DNA of 46,718 nt from Phaeoceros laevis (taxonomy: Eukaryota > Anthocerotophyta > Anthocerotopsida > Notothyladales). Numbering within the stretch: position 1 is the first letter of the stretch; each line of letters begins with the position of its first letter. A program made the position numbers and the translations under genes. Of the stretch, positions 13,639-27,538 are shown one piece after another. The notes beneath the pieces are model-generated. The model ran no database searches. It was not told the DNA's origin and was given only the letters and a program-made list of their open reading frames with translations. The stretch is from the NCBI GenBank assembly GCA_049999765.1, contig JBNGIQ010005790.1:1-46718 (forward strand). The letters run 5' to 3'.

Positions 13639-14157
13639 ATGAAATCTATTTATACTAATGATAAGGTCTCAGGTGTTGAAGCTTTGATGGAACAGAATTT
13701 CAACAATTTGGAAACGGCGTATACTAATGGCGTAGTCTCAAGCACTCAAGTCTTAACACCAAATCTGGTTGAAAGTGGTACATGTACTGCTTTCTTAGGA
13801 AGAAAGTTTGGTCCATTTGAAGGGGCAGGTGGTGTTGCCAAAGTTGTACAAGACTTTATTTATTGTAACATGTTTTGTTCCGAGATGGCTTGTGGTGCAT
13901 ATACTTACAACTATGAAGTAAAATCATGCGTCCGATACGAAAATGTGTATGGCGGACCATTATTAAAGGAAGTTGGATCTATTTTGGTTTTGAATCCAGG
14001 TACGTAGTAATGGATTTGTAAGGCACCATGTCCAAGTTTCTTTACTTTATGCATCAATGAAAAATATTCAAAAAAGAGATATTTCTATCATGTTCCATAT
14101 TGATATTGTTGTATTGTTGCAGATCACTCTCGTTGTACAAGCTGGGTAATTCAATGA
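13639..14157 (+). CDS. small PAN/apple-like cysteine-rich protein, 5' end uncertain
   Basis: Two exons are visible: 13639-13999 and 14123-14157, joined by a 123-bp GT-AG intron that keeps frame and ends at TGA 14155-14157 (final residues HSRCTSWVIQ). Residues 50-110 carry a PAN/apple-like pattern: a Cys in SGTCTAFLG, CNMFCSEMACGAYTYN, then SCVRYE. The N-terminal part holds two imperfect ~35-residue repeats around YTND.VSG and YTNG.VVSS. PAN modules bind proteins or carbohydrates and are normally secreted. No signal peptide is present at the ATG used, and the first upstream in-frame stop is at 13618, so an earlier exon may be missing. AT-rich codon use differs from the neighbouring genes. The family call rests on the Cys/AYTYN pattern only. 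Confidence 0.5.
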
Positions 14158-15527
14158 TGATGAGAAACTAGATTTCGACCATACTATAAGCCTACAAGGT
14201 GGATAGTTGAGGGATGATAAGAAATACAATCAAATAGCTAGTATGGTATCCTAGCTATTCACGTGACCAACTCCATTTCATGAAGTCTTTTGGGTTCAAA
14301 ATATTCATATCCCCTTAATTTTAACGTTGGGCAAAGCTGAGCCTTTGCCCTAATCAAACCGAACGAAAGCCTTAAAGGCTTAAATTACCAAGCCATACGA
14401 GTCAGTCTTCGCATTATAGGCGGTTTATGGGTTTTAAGATGGATGGGATGGAGGGGTGGAGGGACAGGTGATTGGGATTGGAGGGGTGGAGGGACGGGCC
14501 ATATACTAGTTGTTCTATATTATTTTTCAAGACATGGACGAATTCCCACACTTTCTTATCTTCAAGCGTCCGACTATGATGGCTACTTACTACATAGCAT
14601 ACAAGAAATTAAAGTGCACGAAGAATTTATTAATAACGTACTTCAATAACAAATTATTAAAGTGCACCAAGAACTACATCTTTCTAGAATGCAATCGATG
14701 GGAAGCCGGCTATGCCGAGCACATGACTTCGTAGTCATGCGACCCGGTGCCCGAATATGGGCAAGGACCATCATGGGACCGTGTCAACCTCCTCAAACTG
14801 TGTACACACACACCGGGCAATTAAATTAATGGCACTAAAATTTGCGACAGGGTGCTTGTGGAGCTATCCGAGACGCCCATTCCAGACAGCCGGGAAGAAC
14901 AAGTGCATTATAGTCATTATAGTGATCGACGGGGTACTGTCATACTGTCAAGGACGAGTTTGCCCAACAGCACTGCACTTCTACAGTCTCGTGCAAACGG
15001 GCCAGTCGCTAGCCTTCAATTCATGACGCACCATAAGCGGACGGATTCCTCTCACTCCTTTGTACTTGCATCACTCGTCCCAAGCTCACTGCTAAGTACG
15101 GGTGCCGCGGCACTGCCGCCTGACCGGATAACCACAACCAGGTGGACTTAGCCAAGCTGGACTTCTGTACAACGATCTACCACTTCGACCCACTTGCTCG
15201 TAAATAAAAGCAAGCCTAGGAAAAGCACTTACATTCTAGCTATCGTTCGAATCCAGGGATGCCTTCACTGTACTTGCGTACCACACATGTACTATTCCCT
15301 CCCGACTTGTTTGCAATCTTTCATTTTATAGCAGTCTGGACTTTACCCGATAGAAGGCCGCCGCCCACTCATAAGCTGACAGTCAGCATCGGAGTTCCAG
15401 AGCCCTGTTCCCCAAAACACACGACCGTGGGCAGCGCGAACAGGGAGTTGGAGCAGGAAGAATTTGTTCTCGGGCTTATAGTAAGGATCTGCGTCTTGTT
15501 CATCAAGAAGGACAACTAATGAAGTTG
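14158..15527. other. intergenic, no recognisable gene
   Basis: Short frames only. It contains a 30-bp repeat at 14450-14495 and a small hairpin CATGACT-TCGT-AGTCATG at 14720-14737. The end near 15527 is the 3' flank of the MFS gene. Confidence 0.5.
14450..14495. repeat. 30-bp spaced direct repeat, G-rich
   Basis: GGAGGGGTGGAGGGAC occurs at 14450-14465 and 14480-14495 on a G-rich strand. The G runs could support a quadruplex, which is inference only. Confidence 0.8.
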
Positions 15528-17582
15528 TCAGTCATCCCTTGCAATTCTATGGGCTTTGGCTTTGTCAACAATCTGTCTCTTAGCAAATTCCTGCTTGTAA
15601 AACTTCTGTGTTCTAAGAACAAGGATGGTGGAGGCCACGCAACCAAGTAAACAGACACCTGCCATGATTGAAAATGAGAGCCGAAAACACTTGGGGCCAT
15701 TGCATGGAAGAGCTTCAGATGATAGCAAACTTCCAAATGCTCGTGGTATGCTTCCTGCGCCTTGTACGCCAGAATTCATAGGGTCTAAGTTTCTTCTGAA
15801 GGTTAGACCTCTGTGTTGTTTCTCTGCCTCGATATCATAGAAGTATCCAGCAACTTTCACGGACAAGATGTATGCACCCAATGGGCTGCCAATGGCTATA
15901 GTGTTGAACAGAATGCCTAAATGTGCCAAACCAAAGATCTCCGAGGTAATAGCAGGCATGAGTGCCCATTGTGCTCCATAACACAAACCTATGACAGTTG
16001 ACCCCAGATACAGGCAGCCTGGGATGCCTGACGCTATCACAAGATGCCCCAAGCTCATTGCTGCCAGGGTAATAACAATGAACACCGGTCTAGCCATTCC
16101 CTTTGTCAGCAGATAATGTTCCGAGATAATCCCACTGCCAGAACGGCCCAGAAAGTTCCAGATGCTGAGGAGAGACACAAAGGTATCAATGTGGCTTCGC
16201 TCATAACCCAACGAAGCACCAATCTGACCAAGATTGTCTATAGCTGTAAGTCCTGATCCCATCGCACAAACCATGGACAGAAAGAGCAGCCAGAAGTCCC
16301 ACTGTGATACAGCCTGGAAAAAGGTGAAATTGTCTCCAATGGAAGGGCTGGTCTCCAATGGGGGCTGGAGGTGTGTGATATAGGAACAATTATCTCGTTG
16401 TGCCTTTCTTGAGGATGTGTTCACGACGACATCATCTTGCAGACCCCTATGTTCTCCTGAAGCTTTACTACTCGAGACAGGAATATCCACCTGCTCTGTC
16501 TTTTGTGAGCTCGAGGACTCTATATCAGCAGAACTATCCACAGGCAGCTGCGATGACCTAACAGCCCTGTCACCCAACAATGGTCTTGACTCTGAATTAG
16601 CGGATACCATTCTGCCAACCTCAACTTTGACAACTAGGCCTAGCGGGATGAGGAGAAGGAGTAGCATAATGCAGAAAATAAGTAAGTGGCTTACAGAACC
16701 AGTTAGAGTGCCTGCATTTTGCAAAAGAATGACGGTTATAAGATACAGAGCCAAGGCCAATGCATTTGCAAAGAACAAGTAGAAAATATGTTCTTCACCC
16801 TCCTCCAAAGGGCCAGGAATAGGCCGGACTCGGAGTGCAGCGAACATCGCGCCCAGAGCAGGTAACCAAGCAATCATCAGAATGAATGAGCTCTGGCTTT
16901 GTCCATAAAAGGCGTGGTAGATTTGTGTCAAAATAGCTCCACTCAGGCCCAATAAGCTCTGCGACACCAGGACACACCATGAGAAGAGCGAAACCTTCGT
17001 GCACAGAAGCAGGATCAATACAAAAAAGCAGATCTTCTAAGGGCGGAGCTGGATCATAAGGCAGCACTGTTTGGAGTTTTCTTTGTGGAGAAGGATGACA
17101 GTCACCTTCTGCAGTCCAATGACCACACCACGACGAGTTGGAAACGTTTCCACGCAAGTCACCACCACCGCTGTGTTGAAGTAGGTCTGTGAGTTGGTCG
17201 CTAGGGCCATGAAGATACACATGAGCCAAAGTGGAGGAGAAATCCATCCGCTGACAGCCAGCCATATCAAGAAGTATCCGACGAAACCATGAACTGCGCC
17301 AAGAAGCAAGATCACCCATGCTGGCACATAATCATAGAGCAACCCTGACAGAATTCCCACATTGCTTCCTATGTCTTTGTAAAAGCCTAAAAGATCCAGC
17401 GTCTGCTGGTCATAATTCAGACTGTACTTTATACTCTCGGAATAGATACCGAAGGTGTAGCTGGCCCCCGAGAGGCTCTGTTGCCAGATGCCTACCACAA
17501 TCAGAAGCCATCTGCTATTCCACACAGCTCTGATCAGCTGCGAAGTCCTTGTCCTCCGGTTTGGTTTAGATGGGAGCCTCAT
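15528..17582 (-). CDS. nodulin-like major facilitator superfamily transporter, 2 exons, 635 aa
   Basis: Polytopic membrane protein of the plant nodulin-like / MFS family. Exon 1 is 17582-17106 and exon 2 is 16958-15528, joined in frame by a 147-bp intron. The start is the ATG at 17582 (MRLPSKPNRRTR). The N-terminal half carries the nodulin-like signature: SRWLLIVVGIWQQSLSGASY, DLLGFYKDIGSNVG, GYFLIWLAVSGW, NSQTYFNTAVVVTCV, then FPTRRGVVIGLQK and LLGLSGAILTQIYHAF after the intron. A hydrophilic Ser-rich loop lies roughly at residues 325-395. The C-terminal MFS-like half begins at FFQAVSQWDFWLLFLS and holds about six membrane segments. Substrates of this family are poorly defined; organic anion, sugar or phosphate transport has been suggested for members, and nothing here decides it. 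It is divergent from RPS5 with ~1.2 kb between starts. Confidence 0.93.
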
Positions 17583-18809
17583 AACACTTGTTGCCAGCAA
17601 CTCAAACCACTCTTACCCTTACGCCATCAATCCAGTCTCCAGCAGGCAGAAAAATGCCGAGAAAGGATGAGAACACTACAGATCTGACTGCTCAACGAGC
17701 AAAGGAGACCATCGCCAGGAATCCACTGCTAGCGCCATCCAGCCACACTCAACCGAGGACTGGAGCAAGGATCTTATAACGGCATTCAGTCTTCAAGATC
17801 GAGCTTCGGTCCATGCCGCACCCACTCAGATTGTATTTCGCCAACCATTTTGCCTCTTCGGCAGCTGAAGAGGGTCAACCGTTCAATGGTTCAGAACCTC
17901 CACTCCTCGAGCAGGTGGAATACTTCAAATACTGTTCCAAATGTAACTGAGTGCAATTTTGCCACGTGGCTGGCAGCAGGCGATCAGGTTGGCAGCTCTG
18001 TAGCATCATCGTTTGCGTTACGCAACTTGTCGTGTGACATTTATTTACCCTAGCTTTGGGCCGTCTGGGCTCCCCAGCTGGCAATCACCCTGCGAGATGT
18101 TTGGAAAATTCTGTCTGCACCCGAACATGGTCGTGCATCAGGCAGTGACATGGAATTCTGCTGGCACCAATTGGAGGTACATGCTGTGAGCGAGTTCCAG
18201 AATGGTGGACCGCCGTAGCTGTGGAGGCCAACCAGGGGTCCGGTAGGGCTGTCCAATATGGAGCGGTCTGCTGCTACTGTACTTACACGAAGAAAACCAT
18301 GAGGAGGCGGAAAGCACACCAGAGAGATTGTACCAGATAGCGGTGATGAGGAATGAACGTTGGGATGAACGTTGGCCTGAGCATTGTTGGTCTGTTCTGG
18401 CCGGCGACCCCATCAAACAGAATTTCCAGCAGGAAATTAGCCTGAAAGCGCCAAAGTAGATACGCTTACCTCCTCTCCTGATCGCCATGGAGTCCTTCGA
18501 GTATGGTTGCGGACAAAAAATTTCTAGCAGCTTCAACACTTCGAAGGAGTCGATGCCTAGCGATGAAGTCCTTCGATCTAATCTCACACGTGTTATTACT
18601 TGTTTGCTTGTAAAACTGAGGGACAGCGGAAACTAAAAGCAAAAGAATCCACAACTGCCCTACTCACACTGCGGCTCTACGAGTTTTGTTTATACCGGGA
18701 AACCAGACCAGTGCAATAAAGCTCGCGAGGCATCCCCGCGTAACTCTTTCTCACTCTTAGGGCTACTATTTCCCTGCGGCGTGGCTCGGCTTTGCGGCAC
18801 GGTCCAACA
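17583..18809. other. divergent intergenic region between MFS and RPS5
   Basis: No gene is supported; the frames present are short and unlike known proteins. It presumably holds both promoters. A CTCTTAGGGCTA stretch about 50 bp upstream of the RPS5 ATG resembles the telo-box (AAACCCTA) on the opposite strand, an element common in plant ribosomal-protein promoters; the match is partial. Confidence 0.4.
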
Positions 18810-19986
<1,177 letters not shown>

Positions 19987-20288
19987 TAGGTTCACTATGA
20001 CTCGGCGGAACAATTTTGTGTCCCAGTTGCTGGACATTGCCCCTTGGAGGTTTCACAAGCCATTAGTTGTCAGATCATAGTGCTGTTCCGGCACAGAGAC
20101 CATCTGGTAGGCGAATCGGTAATACCTTGGCGTAGAAGTACCGTGGCCCATGCTGAAAGAGTACTATCGAACGTGGGCAACTTGATTTTGCGAGCAGCGG
20201 AACGGCTCATTCTGGTGTTTTGGCACATTGGTGTCTTGGTGGTGCTGTCTCTGTCTGGCTGTGAATGTTTACACAACCCTGATACACA

Positions 20289-20345
20289 CGTCCGTCATTG
20301 CGGACTTTACGAAAGAAATTCGTCCGTCATTGCGGACTTCACGAA
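20289..20345. repeat. 32-bp spaced direct repeat
   Basis: CGTCCGTCATTGCGGACTT followed by (T/C)ACGAA occurs at 20289-20313 and 20321-20345. Each copy also contains the inverted pair GTCCG/CGGAC. Confidence 0.85.
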
Positions 20346-20450
20346 TCAGTCTGTTGGTTGTGCCACCTGGATGTGGACATGTATTCTAATTTCTAATCTA
20401 TTCTATCAAATAAGCAGTTGGAACTTGGAATTGCACCGTTACTTGTTGCG

Positions 20451-20473
20451 ACTCGAGACTCGAGACTCGAGAC
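20451..20473. repeat. 7-bp microsatellite (ACTCGAG)n
   Basis: Slightly more than three head-to-tail copies of ACTCGAG. Confidence 0.9.
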
Positions 20474-20500
20474 ATCTTCTGCTGATGTCCAAAGTATAGG

Positions 20501-20597
20501 GACGAGGTCACATTTAGGGCTTGACTTCCACATAACTCACTCAAAGAGGGACGATGTCACATCCAGGGCTTCACTTCACAGAACTCACTCAAACGGG
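20501..20597. repeat. 49-bp tandem duplication
   Basis: Copies at 20501-20549 and 20550-20597 share GACGA(G/T)GTCACAT, AGGGCTT.ACTT and AACTCACTCAAA. Non-coding. Confidence 0.85.
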
Positions 20598-20756
20598 AGT
20601 GGTGGGAAGACTCCACTATTTCCGACCCTCCCGGGGGCAAATGTCCTGGATGCCGTTAGTCAGCTCGGAAAAGCTATCTAAACATGTCGACATTCACTGT
20701 AGGAAGTTCTACAAAACCAGTAACTTTTATAGTATTACAAAGCTCTCATTTCGACA

Positions 20757-20896
20757 GGATTCAAGGACTTTATTGAATACAAGGAGGAAAAAATTGCGTG
20801 GTACCGCAATAATGCACTGAAGATTTTCAACTCCATAAGCCGAAGTGGCAGGACGGTCAGGCAAGGTGGCGACTCCTCTTTCCGGATGGAACATGG

Positions 20897-20900
<4 letters not shown>
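20757..20900 (+). other. orphan coding-like stretch opposite the CCT 3' end
   Basis: After a possible acceptor (TTTCGACAG) the plus strand reads GFKDFIEYKEEKIAWYRNNA and continues about 27 residues to a TAA overlapping the CCT stop on the other strand. It is acidic/basic, helix-like and stop-free, but has no upstream exon or start. It may be an exon relic or chance; the family is not recognised. Confidence 0.25.
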
Positions 20901-22844
<1,944 letters not shown>

Positions 22845-24314
22845 ACGAACACTCAGAATCCTCCTCCGCTGCCTGGCGCTGCTGGAGCATGAACGACGCC
22901 TCCCCTGCCAGAGCAGGACTCTGCAAATGCTGGCCCGGTGCTATAAATTGGTCGCCATTTCAAAGTTTTACAGCCCTGCCACCTCGTTTTCACAAGCTTA
23001 CCATCACCTTCCTGCCTTCCCTCCCTCCCGTGTCACCGTGTGTATCCACAGTGACGAGAAGCATATACATATGTCAGGCTGGCTTGCTGGCTGCCCCCGG
23101 TTAGGGTTCGGAACTTCGGAACCTTGAAAGCGCATGTGGAGTCTGGACCGACCCGAGCTCTCACACGTTTATAAGACGGTTGTTACTTTTCCATGTTGAC
23201 CGAGACAATGGGTTAGTCTTACCTTTGTTGAGGTTCCAGAGCGCGGAGGAGGACTTCCAGCGGCGGACATGTGGACACATGTGTTGGCGCCTGATGATTG
23301 ACTGCAGGCAGGCTCGAACCTTGCTGGCCAGGTGGATAGTGCGCGGGTGCCACAGTGCAACCCAAGGCTGGCTAAGTTTGGACCGGGTATAATAAGAGTC
23401 AAAATGAATATGCAATGGCAGGAATTGAATCCTGGTAATAGGATTCGGAACGTGTAAGGGCTCCAACGCGGTGGGGACGCCTTACATGTGGCTCTCCGCT
23501 TCTGGCGCGTTCAAGCTTCCTCGCAGGTTACGGTCCCACAGCAAGCGGCGCCACCGCCGCCGTTCTTCGGTGACTTCGAAGAAGAGAAAGGATTTGAGGC
23601 GCCAATCGCATTGAGAGCCTGGCATCTGTCGGTGGCATACTCTGGCATACTATGTACGGTGCTAGTACACTGTATGTGTGTAGATTGGCAGCCCCCTTGG
23701 TGGAAGCCTCGTTGCTACTTTCGAGGCACGATCAGTGTGCCAGTGGATCAGCTACTTGCGGAGTCCATTTACTTGGAAGTAGCGGTAGCGGCATCTATCT
23801 CGGGTGACCAATTTGCTCTTATGATGCAGGCAAGCTATTTAGAGTTTAAACCGTGGATACACGCAACATTCTGATGGAGCAACAGGAAATTTCCTGAGGC
23901 TGAGGAATCTCAAGTTTGGCACACGCAGTGGAATAGATGGAGATTCGACAAAAACTTTTCTGCCGTAGTGGAGGAGTCAGGACCCTGGATTCTTGCTGTA
24001 TGGTAAAGGATCCGTCCCACGGTGAATAGGCTCCCAACCAGGAAGGAATCCACCCTAATGTGTCATGGAACTCACTACGGTTGATTTTTTTCGGCAGCAA
24101 GGGGAGGTACGGATCTGACACGTGGAAGTAAGCCGCACATCATAACTGTGATTCTGCCGCATTGTGAAGCCGTATCGAACAGCCACCTTATTACTGCAAA
24201 GACGATAGAGTCGCCACACCTGCAGGGTAGGTGTCAGGGCAACAGAACACATAGGTGGACAAGTGGAACAAGGAACCAGGGAGTAGGAACTGGGGCTACC
24301 TCATTGATTGCCGG
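22845..24314. other. intergenic; weak coding-like stretch at 23488-23874 (+)
   Basis: A 128-codon open frame on the plus strand (23488-23874) begins with a GTG and contains a Pro-rich segment and FGDFEEEKGFEAPIALR; it resembles nothing I know. On the minus strand 24130-24225 reads VWRLYRLCSNKVAVRYGF after a possible acceptor and could be an exon of the gene at 24315-24702. The first ~300 bp are the CCT promoter region. Confidence 0.35.
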
Positions 24315-24702
24315 CTAGCAAAGCCAACCACGAAAGCTCTGTAATATCTCAGTAAGGGCCACAAGTAGCTCTTCAAAACATTTATAGTACATCGCAACAA
24401 GCACGAAATCCTTGCTCGGCTCCGCGAGGGGCATGTTCACAACCATCATCTCTTTGAGATCACCTTCCAGCAAAACCCACCCAACTTGAAACAGCCCTGC
24501 TTCACTCATGTCAGGAGATCCTCTGGCAGTAGTGGAGCTGGAATTCCACGAAACATAACAAAAAGTTGGCACGCTTTGCAGAATCCTTCATTGAAGCCTG
24601 GAAGTTGAGGTTGGAGTGATACTGCCCTTGTAACAATGTAGCCAGGCTCTTATAAACCTTAGCCTCACAGAATAGAAATCGCCTACCAATGATGTCTCTC
24701 AT
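24315..24702 (-). CDS. coding-like exons, family not recognised
   Basis: Two overlapping protein-like stretches: an ATG at 24702 reading MRDIIGRRFLFCEAKVYKSL through LLQGQYHSNLNFQASMKDSA (to ~24590), then in another frame SEAGLFQVGWVLLEGDLKEM through AMYYKCFEELLVALTEILQS (to 24315). They look like consecutive exons with an unplaced intron between them. The ATG overlaps the stop of the LCB-P phosphatase as ATGA, which is probably chance in a eukaryote. It may instead be 3' UTR of that gene or a decayed gene. Confidence 0.3.
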
Positions 24703-26188
24703 AAATTGTACCGGCTGAACAGAAGGGGTACCAACTCCACAACTGACCAGGCCAACCCTGCATATTGCAACAGCCTCACGCCCGTATCTACGTCAAGAGA
24801 CTTGACCTCATACCCAGCGTATGGTCTCAGCTTCTCGTCTACATCGGTCCCATCTGCAACAGCTTTGATAACTGTGTTCTCCTCTTTCACTAAAGGAACC
24901 GTAGTAGCTTTCTGGCCAGCCAACCATGGGATGTAAGAGGAAGAGTGGATGGGCAGACCCACAGCATTGGAAAGCAGCGGCAGCAACTGTAGGGCAGATG
25001 CCTTGGCCACCCCTTTGACAGTCAATATGACCGGCAAACCCACCAATGTCCTTCGCGTCAGCACCATAAAACCTGCCCAGGTATGCAACGGTACAGCAGC
25101 TACATCATCGCTGTGATAGAGCAAGAAGGTCCTGTGCACACCCGCTACCACCCCCAACGCCACACCATTGAAGGCGGTGTGGAACTCAAAACTAGGGGTT
25201 CGAAGCTCAGGGGTAGGATACGCGAAACAAAGCACCACGGCCAGAACGCTCCAGAACAGAACAACTGCACCAAACGGGCTGGATCAGAATGATAATTTCA
25301 AAACACGAACAGAAAGAAAAGCCCCAACAACTTGACCTGAATGTCATCAAACCGGGAACAGGGACGGCTCACCATTCTGTCCACTAGTAATGAAGTCATC
25401 CACGACCTGATCTACCAAGGTCCAGGTCACCAGCAGCAGTCCTCCCGTAATCACTCCACCAATCACATCTACAGGTGCGTGCATCCCCAGGTACAGCCTG
25501 CTGAAGATGACCATAACCAGAGCTGGGAATAAAACTGAAGCCATGATCCAAAACCAAGGAGAGTCCGTCCAACCAATATTGTGTAAGAGGTACAGAGAGA
25601 GGCACATAGTGTTGATGGTATGAGAAGACGGCAATCCATACTCCAAAGCAGCGCCTTTTTCAGCATGTGATACCACGAATCTCCTCACAGGCGGGGTAGG
25701 AGGCCTGGGAGCAGACACCAAGTCCTTGATACAGTTGCCGACATAGTTGCAGACAGCCATCAGCAGGGTCATCTGCCTAGCCAACCTGTTGTTCCCCGAC
25801 TGCACATCAATCCATCCACAAAAATCTTAAAATTCGCTCTAGGGCAAACCTAAACTGCCAGGACAGAGAGCAAGAAAAAAATCGTCATCGTCATCGCCAT
25901 CATGATGAGGAGAAGAATCCATACCCAGAAGAGGACGGGAAGAAAGGCGGTGTAGAATTCAACCGAAACAACGGTCGACAAGCCCGAGAGAAAAGTGTCC
26001 AAAAACGGATCCTGCATCTTCTGCACCATGACCAAGAAAGGCACACCGGCTTCCACCTTCCTCACCACGTAGGGCTGGATTGCCGAACGCAGCAGTCCCG
26101 ACAGGCCAGTCTTGCGGCAAACCACCAGCCAGGCCAGCAGCCCCGCGATTGCCAGCAGCTGCCACACGGGCACAGCCGGCGTCGCCAT
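24699..26188 (-). CDS. long-chain-base-1-phosphate phosphatase (PAP2 superfamily), 3 exons, 418 aa
   Basis: Removes phosphate from sphingoid-base 1-phosphates, lowering a signalling lipid linked in plants to stomatal and stress responses; the enzyme is an ER membrane protein. Exons (minus): 26188-25925, 25799-25373, 25264-24699, in frame. Start at MATPAVPVWQLLAIAG, because the open frame upstream has no family features. PAP2 motifs: C1 KDLVSAPRPPTPPVRR, C2 EYGLPSSHTINT (Ser and His), C3 SRLYLGMHAPVDVIGG (catalytic His and Asp). Multiple hydrophobic segments flank them and continue through exon 3, which also holds an acidic loop (residues ~350-380). Length and motif order match the plant LPP-beta / sphingosine-phosphatase type. 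No targeting signal for plastids is apparent. Confidence 0.93.
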
Positions 26189-26748
26189 GCCGGCTCCAAC
26201 CTGGGCCTGCTGCGCCCAAAGCCAAGTCATCTGTTCCCACCACCAAGCTTCCCCTTCTCCTCTTCCTCCTGCTGTACAGGCTTTCATAAATTCATTCCCG
26301 GCAGAACTGTGCACTCCTGGATCTGAACAGAATCTGGAGGCGTCAGCAGCGGGGGGGCTCGCGGGGGCGGCACAGCAGTGATGCCGCAACAGGGAGCTTG
26401 TTATCCGATGCGCAGGAAATCATGGCCCAGTAGGTCGGGCCCTCCTCGGTACTGCCAGTACCTCTTGCAGGCGCGTCTTGTGCAGGCACGAGACGGAATG
26501 TAGCGCACACTGTTGGGCGTGGCTGCTGCTGGCACCGCCTGGCTGTCATGATTTTGAGGCAGCCAGGCGTCTGCAGAGAGAGTGTATGAGGACCGCAAAA
26601 GCTCTTCAAGTTCCTGCGGCATCCACGAGCGTTCCAGCCGGCTGCCAGCCCATGTTCTTCAGCGCTGACCAAAAATAAAAGACGTCGGCATTGCCGGCGG
26701 GAAAAGTTTTGTAATCAAGATTTGTAGCGTCCAAATTGTATCCATTAT
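26189..26748. other. intergenic between LCB-P phosphatase and tRNA-His
   Basis: Probable promoter and 5' UTR of the phosphatase. Purine/pyrimidine-rich tracts (e.g. CTTCCCCTTCTCCTCTTCC near 26247) are seen, and no gene. Confidence 0.5.
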
Positions 26749-26820
26749 GTGGCTGTAGTTTAGTGGTAAGAATTCCACGTTGTGGCCGTGGAGACCTGGG
26801 CTCGAATCCCAGCAGCCACA
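26749..26820 (+). tRNA. tRNA-His (GTG)
   Basis: A 72-base cloverleaf: acceptor stem GTGGCTG paired with CAGCCAC, D-arm TAGTTTAGTGGTAAGA, anticodon loop TTGTGGC with GTG, and T-arm GGGCTCGAATCCC (Pol III B box). No intron and no encoded CCA. It matches the plant nuclear tRNA-His pattern; the extra 5' G(-1) is added after transcription in eukaryotes. Confidence 0.96.
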
Positions 26821-27139
26821 TTCAAATCGTCCTAATCCTAATCGACATCTTTTTGGACTTTTGTTTGTCGACTGTCTCTACTCTGGAGTCTGGATAGCTG
26901 CGGCGCTCAGCAAACCAGATCGTGTGAAACTGAAGAGTTCTACTGTCTGATTCGCTACTCTCGTAGGTCTTTAAAATGATTTTGATTTTGGGTGAGGCCT
27001 TCACGAAGGCACTGATTGTCGAGCCATGATGACCATGCTGCTGCCCAGATACCTATGATGACTATGATGACCAGCAGCAGGGACAGGATGAGTTCGGCCC
27101 CATCCCGAAGAACTATCGGATTGTTTGCTAGTGTCTCCC

Positions 27140-27415
27140 GCTTCTGAAGGTTGTCCCTCCTGTCGCAATCCTAAAAGAGGAACTCTTTTGTGGAAAAATT
27201 GTGGAAACTGTAACGGATGAACGGCAAACAACGGACGTGCTCAGCATGATGACCATGGTGAATGATAGAGTGAACGAAGTGCAGAATTCGAGTGTGGTGG
27301 GTGAGACAAAAGTCAAAGTTGGCCAATGCTGGGAGGTGAGGAGCTTTTTGCGAAAGAAGCTCTACTGGAAGGGGGCCCAAGTCCACTGGGTCTTATTCTT
27401 GACAATTTATGTGTG
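27140..27415 (+). other. coding-like stretch, family not recognised
   Basis: An open frame without a clear start reads VVPPVAILKEELFCGKIVET, then VTDERQTTDVLSMMTMVNDR, VVGETKVKVGQCWEVRSFLR and a TGA near 27415. Its composition is protein-like and it lies antisense to nothing known. It could be one exon of an unrecognised gene or a fragment. Confidence 0.3.
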
Positions 27416-27538
27416 ATCAACGAACAGCCCAGTAAGTAGGAGTCTAGGGCGCTTTTGCAGGCTGGCTGATCGAAAGCTTGGAAAAAAAGTGTCTCCCAAA
27501 AAAAAGCTTCCAGAAAAACAGTTGCTACGCTTGGACTC

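Noticed and set aside
17583-17600. Start of the MFS protein at 17600
   Set aside because: The codon there is TTG; the first ATG in frame is at 17582.
23395-23450. A tRNA or SINE suggested by GGAATTGAATCCTGG near 23420
   Set aside because: No acceptor stem or D-arm can be folded around it, and the B-box match is poor.
24699-24702. ATGA overlap suggesting a bicistronic transcript
   Set aside because: Four-base overlaps arise by chance, the downstream gene is itself doubtful, and nuclear plant genes are not normally translated this way.
26112-26389. N-terminal extension of the LCB-P phosphatase up to 26389
   Set aside because: The upstream frame is Gly/Ala/Trp-rich with no family similarity. 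The ATG at 26188 begins a sequence typical of the family.
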